A stretch of DNA of 5,201 bases from Candidatus Aminicenantota bacterium (GTDB lineage Bacteria; Acidobacteriota; Aminicenantia; UBA2199). Below are positions 1 to 5,201 of the stretch, piece by piece. The stretch spans positions 1 to 5,201 of the forward strand of contig JAHELQ010000407.1 of assembly GCA_024644125.1 (NCBI GenBank), in the 5' to 3' direction. A model generated the notes under the pieces. It was not told where the DNA came from and did not search any database. It saw nothing but the letters and a program-made list of their open reading frames with translations. Positions within the stretch are counted from its first letter, which is position 1. The number at the start of each line of letters is the position of its first letter. A program made the position numbers and the translations under genes.

Positions 1-238
1 ACGCAGCCACATCTTTCAACAGTCTACCGGACGACGAAGAAACTTTGAACGAACTAGAATCGAGCGCATGCTCCTTGCAGGCGTTTTGTTGAAAATCCCT
101 GAAATCCACCCGGAAGCCCGCTTGCTCCAGTGCAGACACAAGATACAACGGCCCCAGGGGAACATACTTCTCCGTATTTAATGAGCCATGCCCCCTGTAG
201 CCCAACGACAAAGAGACCAGAGTGATGTCGGCGCTCAT
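1..238 (-). CDS. B12-binding radical SAM protein C, N-terminal part only (runs off the left edge)
   Basis: Only the first 79 residues are visible; the gene continues beyond base 1. They form the start of a cobalamin-binding Rossmann-type domain: a first beta strand (ITLVSLSLG, residues 5-13), then YVPLGPLYLVSALEQAG (25-41) and VDFRDFQ (44-50). Over residues 25-50, 14 of 26 positions match residues 19-44 of the complete neighbour (263-1588) by hand alignment. It should therefore be a third B12-dependent radical SAM enzyme, although the iron-sulphur motif lies outside the window. The ATG at 238 is chosen because an in-frame TGA lies two codons upstream and no other start fits the domain. A weak GGATGA (242-247) precedes it by 3 nt. 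It begins 24 nt after the stop of the upstream gene, the widest gap here. The stretch after residue 59 is serine-rich and somewhat AT-richer than the rest. An overlapping out-of-frame reading from 245 is not a gene. Confidence 0.85.
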   Translation of the reverse strand, partial: MSADITLVSLSLGYRGHGSLNTEKYVPLGPLYLVSALEQAGFRVDFRDFQQNACKEHALDSSSFKVSSSSGRLLKDVAA

Positions 239-262
239 GATTCATCCATTATATAACGTCCC

Positions 263-1588
263 TCAGGGCAGAAATGGAGTATTTAAGCCCAAACGCTCCG
301 CCGCTTCGTATTTCTCCTCCATCAATTCAGTCTCCCAAACATAAAAACCCGGAAATACATTGGGATATGACTCGATCAATTTAGCCGCCTCCGGATCGGC
401 GTGAGCGTGTGAATCCCGGAATATTTTCTCGGAAAAACGGAGCGTCCCCCTATGCTCCCGGTATAGCCGGGATAAGGGAAACGGAGCCAGATACCCCACT
501 GTCGGATTGGTCCCCATCCTCGTTACCAAATCCACCAAATCCATGGTGCGATAAAAATCCTCCATAGTCTCAAATGGAAATCCCCAGACAAAGAAGGTCT
601 GGATGTACTTGAAATGTTTGGCCGAGAGCCCGATGACCTCTTCGATACGGGCCCGGTTCAAACCTTTTTTCATCAGCCGTTGCACCCGGTCCGAACCGGA
701 CTCCACCCCATACGACACCATGGAGCACCCGCTCTGCGCCATCCGCTTCATCAACGGCTCATCCATGGAATCGATCCTGGCCAGGCACGACCAATCGATA
801 CAGAGTTCCTCTTTCTCCAAAGCGTCGCAAAACGCCATCACCCGCTCGCGACTAAAAGTGAACAACTCGTCATAAAAAGTGATGGCGGTCTGCCCAAAAT
901 CCCGGACCAACACCCGGATCTCCCGGATGATATCGCCGACGCTCCGGGTACGGAAACGATGTCTCCAAAATGGCGCCACATCGCAAAACGTGCACCGGTA
1001 AGGGCATCCCCGCGACGAGGTCATCCCCACCATCTGGTAGGCCGCCAGGTCCACCTTGTCATGGGCAGGCAGGGGAAGTTCATCCAGATCTTCCACCAAT
1101 TCCCGTTGCGGCGTCACCACAATGCCGCAGTCGCCTTTGTAACTGATCCCCTTCACCAGCGACAAATCCCCTCCTGCATCGAGGCATCTCATCAACTCTA
1201 CAACGGTCCGCTCCCCCTCCCCCTTTACGATAATATCGATAAAAGGAAAATAGTGCAAAATCTCATCGGCCACTCCGGCAGGCCCCTCGCCCCCCAAAAT
1301 CACCGTCTTCGAAGGGCATTCCCTCTTCAACCGCTCCGCCGCCAGCAACACAACCGGCAAAAAATCGCTGTAACAACTGATCGCCACAGTATCATACGAA
1401 TCCCGGATAAACGACAAAAAACTCTCGACGGCATAGGGATTCTCGTAATGGGTCAATTGATATTCCCGGAAGTCCACATGCCGGCCCGCCGCTTCCACTA
1501 CCGACGCGATATAGAGGGGACCCACCGGACTGAACCGTTGCTGCGCCTCAAACACCCCATTTATTAGGGTGACCGGTTGCCCGCTCAA
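263..1588 (-). CDS. B12-binding radical SAM protein B (complete)
   Basis: This 441-residue protein has the B12-binding plus radical SAM architecture. Residues 1-135 are the cobalamin-binding domain (PVGPLYIASVVEAAG 21-35, ILGGEGP 97-103, VKGEGE 121-126). It lacks the DxHxxG cobalt-ligand motif, as is usual for radical SAM B12 enzymes. The radical SAM core follows, with SSRGCPYRCTFC giving Cys195, Cys199 and Cys202 (Cx3Cx2C) for the 4Fe-4S cluster, then FRTRSV (212-217), YGVESGSDRV (293-302) and WGFPFET (335-341). A region of about 80 residues of unknown role ends the protein. Family members include methyltransferases of unactivated carbons and cyclases such as BchE, so the reaction is not identifiable. 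The start is a TTG at 1588, supported by GGAGGG 5 nt upstream and by the domain beginning at once. It overlaps the stop of the upstream HemW-like gene (TTGA, 4 nt), which suggests coupled translation. Confidence 0.93.
   Translation of the reverse strand: MSGQPVTLINGVFEAQQRFSPVGPLYIASVVEAAGRHVDFREYQLTHYENPYAVESFLSFIRDSYDTVAISCYSDFLPVVLLAAERLKRECPSKTVILGGEGPAGVADEILHYFPFIDIIVKGEGERTVVELMRCLDAGGDLSLVKGISYKGDCGIVVTPQRELVEDLDELPLPAHDKVDLAAYQMVGMTSSRGCPYRCTFCDVAPFWRHRFRTRSVGDIIREIRVLVRDFGQTAITFYDELFTFSRERVMAFCDALEKEELCIDWSCLARIDSMDEPLMKRMAQSGCSMVSYGVESGSDRVQRLMKKGLNRARIEEVIGLSAKHFKYIQTFFVWGFPFETMEDFYRTMDLVDLVTRMGTNPTVGYLAPFPLSRLYREHRGTLRFSEKIFRDSHAHADPEAAKLIESYPNVFPGFYVWETELMEEKYEAAERLGLNTPFLP
749..766. 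repeat. 18-bp exact repeat, copy 1 (within radical SAM B)
   Basis: These 18 bases are identical to 5166-5183. Both encode the conserved MDEPLM segment of two B12-binding radical SAM paralogues, so the repeat is a trace of gene duplication or codon-level conservation, not a separate element. Confidence 0.8.
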
Positions 1589-2847
1589 TGAATCCCTCCG
1601 GAGTATTTCTCGACGTAAAAAGACTTGCTGACATTATTGACAAACACAACTCCCTGCGCCGTCAACCGGATTTCATCCTGCCCGTTCTCGATCCAATTCA
1701 AAGCCGCCAACCGTCCGAGAGTGTCGCCATACACCTCGTCCATCTCTCGATTGAACGCTTCCTTGAACCTCAATTTGCTGACCCGCACCATGAACACCCC
1801 ATGCACCATAAACCGCGCCATCAGCTCGGAAGGCGATAACTTCTTCCCCAACAAAACCGGCAACCCACCCCGTTGAAGATAACGATGATAATCTGCCAAC
1901 GAGGGAGTGTTCTGGTACGCGACTCCATTGACATAAGCGTAGGCTCCGGCGCCGAAGCCCGCCACCTCCCGCTGCGGCGCCTCCCAACTCATCCGGTGGT
2001 ACAGGCACTCCCTTCCCGGAAGGGCAAAATCATAGCCCAGATTATAATGATTGTATCCGGCATCGATCAAGATACGGCGTCCAAACGCGTACAACGCCAC
2101 AGCTTCGGATTCGCCGGGAAGCGGTGGTAGAGCGCCCTCCATTTGGCTGCGATAGAGCGGCGTGCCGGGATCGATGGAAAGCTCGGGGATGGCGATATGC
2201 GTGACATTTAAATTCACCGCCGTTTCCAGAGCCTGTCCCCACGCTTTCGCCTTCTGGCCCGGAAGCCGGAATAGGAGATCGAGTCCCACATTGTGAAATC
2301 CAACATCAAAGGCTTCATTCACAGCGCGAATCGCCTGTTCTCCCCGGTGCCGGCAACCCAACATCGACAATACCCGGTCATCGAACGATTGCACGCCGAA
2401 GCAGATCCGGTTCACCCCAGTGTCATGCAGCGCCTTCAACATCTCACGATCCACTGTGGCAGGATTGGCTTCCACCGTGATTTCCGCATCAGGGGAGACA
2501 TTCAAATGAATCCGGCAATGATCCAAAAGCTCGCTTAATTGCCTCGAATCAAAAGAGGTGGGCGTACCTCCGCCAAGGAACCCGGCCGTCACCCGGGCAT
2601 GGCGCATCGCCGGTTTTTGGGCCGCAAGGCATATCTCCCGCTTCACCGCCCTCAAGTAGGCTTCCACCTCAGCCCCGTCCCATGGATACTTGATAAACGG
2701 GCAATAGTGACAAAACCCCCGGCAAAATGGGATATGAATGTAGAGGGCCACCTCGCGGCCCGGCACATCCTCATCCCAGATCTTCTCCGGCTCGATCGCC
2801 TGCGAGAGGGGAGGGTAGCCAAATATATATTCCGTATCCCGCTTCAT
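1585..2847 (-). CDS. HemW/HemN-like radical SAM protein B
   Basis: This 420-residue protein is a HemW-like (coproporphyrinogen III oxidase-like) radical SAM enzyme. YIHIPFC leads into Cys42, Cys46 and Cys49 (Cx3Cx2C), followed by GGGTPT (92-97), EANP (126-129), GVQSF (151-155), LDLLFRLPGQ (189-198) and GFGAGAY (297-303). A HemN_C-like winged domain follows, with IRLTAQG near 393-399. There is no fourth Cys after the cluster motif, unlike true HemN, so it is probably not a coproporphyrinogen dehydrogenase. Family relatives are HemW (heme chaperone), HutW/ChuW and class C methyltransferases/cyclopropanases such as NosN and YtkT. The last group fits this cluster of accessory radical SAM genes best, but that is inference. 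Compared with its paralogue (3358-4653) it carries LGCRH where the paralogue has IGRRH, and IDPGT where the paralogue has LSEGT. The ATG overlaps the upstream stop as ATGA. No good Shine-Dalgarno is present, only an A-rich tract, so it probably depends on coupling. Confidence 0.92.
   Translation of the reverse strand: MKRDTEYIFGYPPLSQAIEPEKIWDEDVPGREVALYIHIPFCRGFCHYCPFIKYPWDGAEVEAYLRAVKREICLAAQKPAMRHARVTAGFLGGGTPTSFDSRQLSELLDHCRIHLNVSPDAEITVEANPATVDREMLKALHDTGVNRICFGVQSFDDRVLSMLGCRHRGEQAIRAVNEAFDVGFHNVGLDLLFRLPGQKAKAWGQALETAVNLNVTHIAIPELSIDPGTPLYRSQMEGALPPLPGESEAVALYAFGRRILIDAGYNHYNLGYDFALPGRECLYHRMSWEAPQREVAGFGAGAYAYVNGVAYQNTPSLADYHRYLQRGGLPVLLGKKLSPSELMARFMVHGVFMVRVSKLRFKEAFNREMDEVYGDTLGRLAALNWIENGQDEIRLTAQGVVFVNNVSKSFYVEKYSGGIH
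1594..1599 (-). promoter_or_regulatory. Ribosome binding site GGAGGG for the TTG start at 1588
   Basis: GGAGGG on the minus strand lies 5 nt before the TTG start of the B12-binding radical SAM protein B, inside the last codons of the upstream HemW-like gene. It is the main evidence for using a TTG start there. Confidence 0.8.
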
Positions 2848-3356
2848 TTTTTACTTTTTTTAGCAAAGGAGAGCGCCACAGCCGCCACTTCCCGCACGCC
2901 GTCATCTGGGTCGCCACCCCAGGTTTCCAACTCGTTCGCAACGTCTTCATGTTTGCGGGCAATGTCTTTGAGAGCCGACGCGCTTGCCCGGCGCACAAAT
3001 TTCCGGCTGTCACGCGCCAGCTCCTTGAGGACCGGCATCGCCTCATCAGGATGAGCGATCACAATTTTGCCGATTTCACCAAAGGCGTGCCCGACGCTGA
3101 ACCGCTCCTCCCGCCCCCTGGTGTCCCACATCTGGACAAGAAACGGTATGGTGAGCCCCGGATAATCCCGGCCGAATTCTCCGATTGCCTCCCCCACTTT
3201 GGTAATGAACGGAACCGGCGTTCCATGCATGGTGCGTTCTTCGCCGGGCGCTAAAAGCTTCCGGGTCAAGGCCAACGCTTCGTCCAGCAATCCCTGGTCC
3301 AACTTTTCCAGCGTTGGTTGCACCAGCCGTCGCACCGCTTGTTCGTTTACAGCCAT
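2844..3356 (-). CDS. Small HEAT-repeat protein with AlkC/DNA-alkylation-repeat-like stretch
   Basis: This 170-residue, soluble, all-helical protein has no signal peptide or membrane segment. From about residue 48 it reads as consecutive helix hairpins with a period of about 34 residues: FITKVGEAIGEFGRDYP (50-66), FSVGHAFGEIGKIVIAHP (86-103), FVRRASASALKDIARKH (120-136) and DGVREVAAVAL (152-162). This is a HEAT-like solenoid. The third repeat, with VRR, LKDIARKH and a following Trp (146), resembles from memory the DNA-alkylation-repeat family (AlkC/AlkD), whose members run well over 200 residues. This protein is shorter and I cannot confirm catalytic residues. It may be a non-catalytic scaffold, a PBS-lyase-type HEAT protein or a resistance factor. 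It starts 1 nt after the upstream stop behind a strong AAAGGAG. It ends with a lysine-rich tail encoded by A-runs and overlaps the next gene by 4 nt (ATGA). Confidence 0.87.
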   Translation of the reverse strand: MAVNEQAVRRLVQPTLEKLDQGLLDEALALTRKLLAPGEERTMHGTPVPFITKVGEAIGEFGRDYPGLTIPFLVQMWDTRGREERFSVGHAFGEIGKIVIAHPDEAMPVLKELARDSRKFVRRASASALKDIARKHEDVANELETWGGDPDDGVREVAAVALSFAKKSKK

Positions 3357-3357
3357 A

Positions 3358-4653
3358 TTATGTCTCCTTTTGCAACACGGCCGGAATCGAATGAGGTTTG
3401 CCCCTGTCCCCGGCGGAGTAGAAGGAGTTACTTACATTGGCAACATACAACCTGCCCTCCGCCGTCAAACGGATCCAATCCCCGTCATCCACAATCCAAC
3501 CGGCGGCCTCGAGCCGTTCGAGGGTACCGGCGAACACCGCTTCCATCCCGACGCCGAAGCGTTCTTCGAACACATTCTTGTTCAGCCTCACAAAATAAAC
3601 CCCCAATACCATATAGCGGCGCATCTCCTCTTCCACAGTGAGCCTCTTGCCTATGGAAACGGGAAAACACCCGCCTAGAAGCGCCTGTCGATAATCCTCC
3701 AGATCATGGATATTGAGATAGGAAAATCCGCGGAAGTGGGAGTAGGCGCCGGCCCCAAAACCGATATACTCGCGGTGGGGAGGCTCCAAACACCAACGGT
3801 GGTGCAGGCATTCGTTGCCCGGAAGGGCGAAATCCCACACCAAATACTGGTTGTACCCGGCGGTCTTCAGCCGCTCCTCCAACGACCGGAACATCGCATC
3901 CTCGCATCGCCTGTCCCCTTGCGGCGGAATCTTGCCCGCCCTCCGCTCCTCCAATAAACGGGTGCCTTCACTCAAGATCAATGGATAAGCGGTGATATGT
4001 TCCGGGCGTAACCGGAGCGCCGCCTCCAGATCCTGCATCGCCTCTTCCGGCCGTTGCCCCGGCAAATAGTATAATAAATCGATATTCACATTACGATGGC
4101 CGGCTGCGCGGGCCATGTCCACCGCCGCCAGAGCCTGGTCTTCCCGGTGACGCCGCCCTATGGTACGTAAAAAACCGGGATTGAAGGTTTGAATCCCCAG
4201 ACTCAGGCGGTTGATCCCCATTTCCAGGACCGCTGCCAGTTTTTCAACGTCCACAGTTTCAGGATTGGCTTCGATGCTGATCTCGGCCTTCGGCGAAATA
4301 TTCAGCCAATCGCGGCACCAATCCATCACGTCCTTTATCTGACTGGTTTCCAGAGCCGTGGGAGTTCCGCCTCCCAGATATCCAGCCATAAATACCGCGT
4401 CCTGGATGGAAGGTTGCCTGGCCGCCAAACGGATTTCCCCCTTCAACGCTTCCAGGTAACCGTCGATATTTCTCTGAACCCAGGGATATTTATTGAAGGG
4501 ACAATATTTACAAACAGTCTTGCAAAACGGAATATGGATATAAAAACCGAGTTCCCGTTTCCCCCAGACAGCCTCCGGCGGTAATTTCTCTTGAAGAGGA
4601 GGATACCAGAAGGTATCCTGCGTCTCTTTTTCCACCTGCGGCGTCACGTCCAC
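3358..4653 (-). CDS. HemW/HemN-like radical SAM protein A
   Basis: This 431-residue paralogue of the protein at 1585-2847 has the same layout. FYIHIPFC leads into Cys44, Cys48 and Cys51 (Cx3Cx2C), followed by GGGTPT (94-99), EANP (128-131), GIQTF (153-157), NIDLLYYLPGQ (190-200) and GFGAGAY (298-304). A HemN_C-like domain contains WIRLTAEG (393-400). Both paralogues share CPF[N/I]KYPW just after the cluster motif and NVS[N/K]SFY near the C terminus; this copy then has a 19-residue tail. As a HemW-like enzyme without a fourth cluster-region Cys, it could be a class C methyltransferase or a heme-binding HemW relative; the sequence does not decide. The start is a GTG. The one at 4653 gives a 10-nt overlap with the upstream gene, while a second in-frame GTG at 4647 forms a GTGA overlap and is equally plausible. 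A weak GGTAAG lies 3 or 9 nt upstream of these. No ATG lies near the N terminus. Confidence 0.92.
   Translation of the reverse strand: MDVTPQVEKETQDTFWYPPLQEKLPPEAVWGKRELGFYIHIPFCKTVCKYCPFNKYPWVQRNIDGYLEALKGEIRLAARQPSIQDAVFMAGYLGGGTPTALETSQIKDVMDWCRDWLNISPKAEISIEANPETVDVEKLAAVLEMGINRLSLGIQTFNPGFLRTIGRRHREDQALAAVDMARAAGHRNVNIDLLYYLPGQRPEEAMQDLEAALRLRPEHITAYPLILSEGTRLLEERRAGKIPPQGDRRCEDAMFRSLEERLKTAGYNQYLVWDFALPGNECLHHRWCLEPPHREYIGFGAGAYSHFRGFSYLNIHDLEDYRQALLGGCFPVSIGKRLTVEEEMRRYMVLGVYFVRLNKNVFEERFGVGMEAVFAGTLERLEAAGWIVDDGDWIRLTAEGRLYVANVSNSFYSAGDRGKPHSIPAVLQKET
3364..3370 (-). promoter_or_regulatory. Ribosome binding site AAAGGAG for the HEAT-repeat gene
   Basis: AAAGGAG on the minus strand lies 7 nt before the ATG at 3356, within the final codons of HemW-like gene A. 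It is the strongest Shine-Dalgarno in the window, so the small HEAT protein may be made at a relatively high level compared with its enzyme neighbours; that last point is inference. Confidence 0.85.
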
Positions 4654-5201
4654 CGGCTTACCAACAATCCGTCCAAAAACACCGTTTGCGCCCCGTGCTC
4701 CATCAATCCCCGTTGTTGGATCATTTTGTACTTTTCTTCAAATCCAGTGGTAGGATACCGGTAAAAACCGGAAAATACCCCTGGATATTGTAATACCGTT
4801 TGCACCATCTCATCGCGCTGGGGACCCGCCATATTCACGAACCAACCATCGGGAAGCACCAACGCATCGCGATATTGCAAGTATAGCGACGACATCGGCA
4901 ACGGCGCCAACGAAAATAGCCAGGGAGTTCCCCCCAATTCCGACACAAACTCCGTGCTATCCATGGTCTCCTGGAAATCCGCCAGAGTCTCGAATGGGAA
5001 GCCCCAGATAAACGAGACATAGACATCAAAATACCGCGACGATCGGGCAATCACGTCGCGAGCCTGCTTCGCCGTGAATCTCTTGCGGATTTTCGTGAGC
5101 ACCCGGTCAGAACCCGACTCCATACCATAAAACACCATCGAGCAACCGGAGGAAGCCATGACTCGCATCAACGGCTCATCCATCAAATCGACCCGGCCGC
5201 A
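4644..5201 (-). CDS. B12-binding radical SAM protein A, C-terminal part (5' end outside the window)
   Basis: The frame is open to the right edge, so these 185 residues are the C-terminal part of a larger protein. The TTG near 5186 is internal, because the preceding codons CGRVD align with CLARID of the complete paralogue (263-1588). From MDEPLM through ESGSDRV, 23 of 28 residues are identical to that paralogue, and WGFPFET is shared as well. This places it in the second half of the radical SAM barrel and the C-terminal region of a B12-binding radical SAM enzyme. The B12 domain and the CxxxCxxC cluster lie outside. The C terminus is about 17 residues longer than in the paralogue, ending in a short hydrophobic stretch (VFLDGLLV) followed by SRWT. 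Its end overlaps the start of the HemW-like gene A, so it heads the visible part of the operon. Confidence 0.9.
   Translation of the reverse strand, partial: CGRVDLMDEPLMRVMASSGCSMVFYGMESGSDRVLTKIRKRFTAKQARDVIARSSRYFDVYVSFIWGFPFETLADFQETMDSTEFVSELGGTPWLFSLAPLPMSSLYLQYRDALVLPDGWFVNMAGPQRDEMVQTVLQYPGVFSGFYRYPTTGFEEKYKMIQQRGLMEHGAQTVFLDGLLVSRWT
5166..5183. repeat. 18-bp exact repeat, copy 2 (within radical SAM A)
   Basis: This is the second copy of the repeat at 749-766, in the same direct orientation, within the partial B12-binding radical SAM gene at the right edge. Confidence 0.8.

Noticed and set aside
54..245. 63-codon minus-strand frame starting at 245
   Set aside because: It is out of frame with the ATG at 238, whose frame stays open to the left edge and encodes a recognisable B12-binding domain start.
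248..253. TATAAT on the minus strand in the 24-nt gap before gene C, a possible -10 box
   Set aside because: No TTGACA-like -35 sits 16-18 nt upstream, and the expected start of transcription would fall only about 3 nt before the ATG. Chance in an AT-rich gap is more likely.
614..1567. 317-codon open frame on the plus strand opposite the B12-binding radical SAM gene B
   Set aside because: It lies wholly antisense to a gene with clear family motifs. Its translation is rich in His, Pro, Arg and Gln with no recognisable domain, which is typical of a shadow frame in GC-rich coding DNA.
2539..3678. Several plus-strand open frames of 107-175 codons opposite the HEAT and HemW-like genes
   Set aside because: They overlap each other and the minus-strand genes, show no motifs, and have low-complexity Arg/Pro/Ser-rich translations.
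1585..4653. Calling the HemW-like genes hemN (oxygen-independent coproporphyrinogen III oxidase) or hemW
   Set aside because: Both lack the fourth Cys of the HemN cluster motif, carry a non-HemW sequence after the cluster, and occur as two copies among B12-radical SAM genes, so a housekeeping heme role is not supported.
4644..5186. Treating the TTG at 5186 as the true start of a 180-residue protein
   Set aside because: Upstream in-frame codons to the window edge match the complete paralogue, so the gene extends outside the window.

Overview
The window is one tightly packed stretch of coding sequence. Every real gene lies on the minus strand and reads from the right edge to the left edge. Transcription order is: the 3' part of a cobalamin (B12)-binding radical SAM protein (A, 4644-5201, entering from outside), a HemW-like radical SAM protein (A, 3358-4653), a small HEAT-repeat protein (2844-3356), a second HemW-like radical SAM protein (B, 1585-2847), a complete B12-binding radical SAM protein (B, 263-1588), and the first 79 residues of a third B12-binding radical SAM protein (C, 1-238, leaving the window). 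Junctions run from a 10-nt overlap to a 24-nt gap. Four of the five overlap or nearly touch, so this looks like part of one translationally coupled operon that continues past both edges. I see no promoter, terminator, RNA gene, CRISPR array or mobile element, and no gap longer than 24 bases.

The main feature is a repeated module. Two enzyme types occur more than once: B12-binding radical SAM proteins (architecture of class B radical SAM methyltransferases, BchE and others) and HemW/HemN-like radical SAM proteins (architecture of class C methyltransferases/cyclopropanases, HemW and HutW). Copies of each type are clearly homologous to one another but diverged. A repeat-helix protein with a stretch resembling the AlkC/DNA-alkylation-repeat family sits between the two HemW-like genes. 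The likely role is a multi-step radical modification of one product, by methylation, ring formation or tetrapyrrole-type chemistry. The substrate cannot be read from this window.

The organism is a bacterium with GC in the mid-50s per cent (estimated by eye from a few rows). It uses Shine-Dalgarno sequences (AAAGGAG, GGAGGG) and probably has an anaerobic or microaerobic lifestyle, because five oxygen-sensitive Fe-S/cobalamin enzymes are encoded side by side. I cannot name the phylum.
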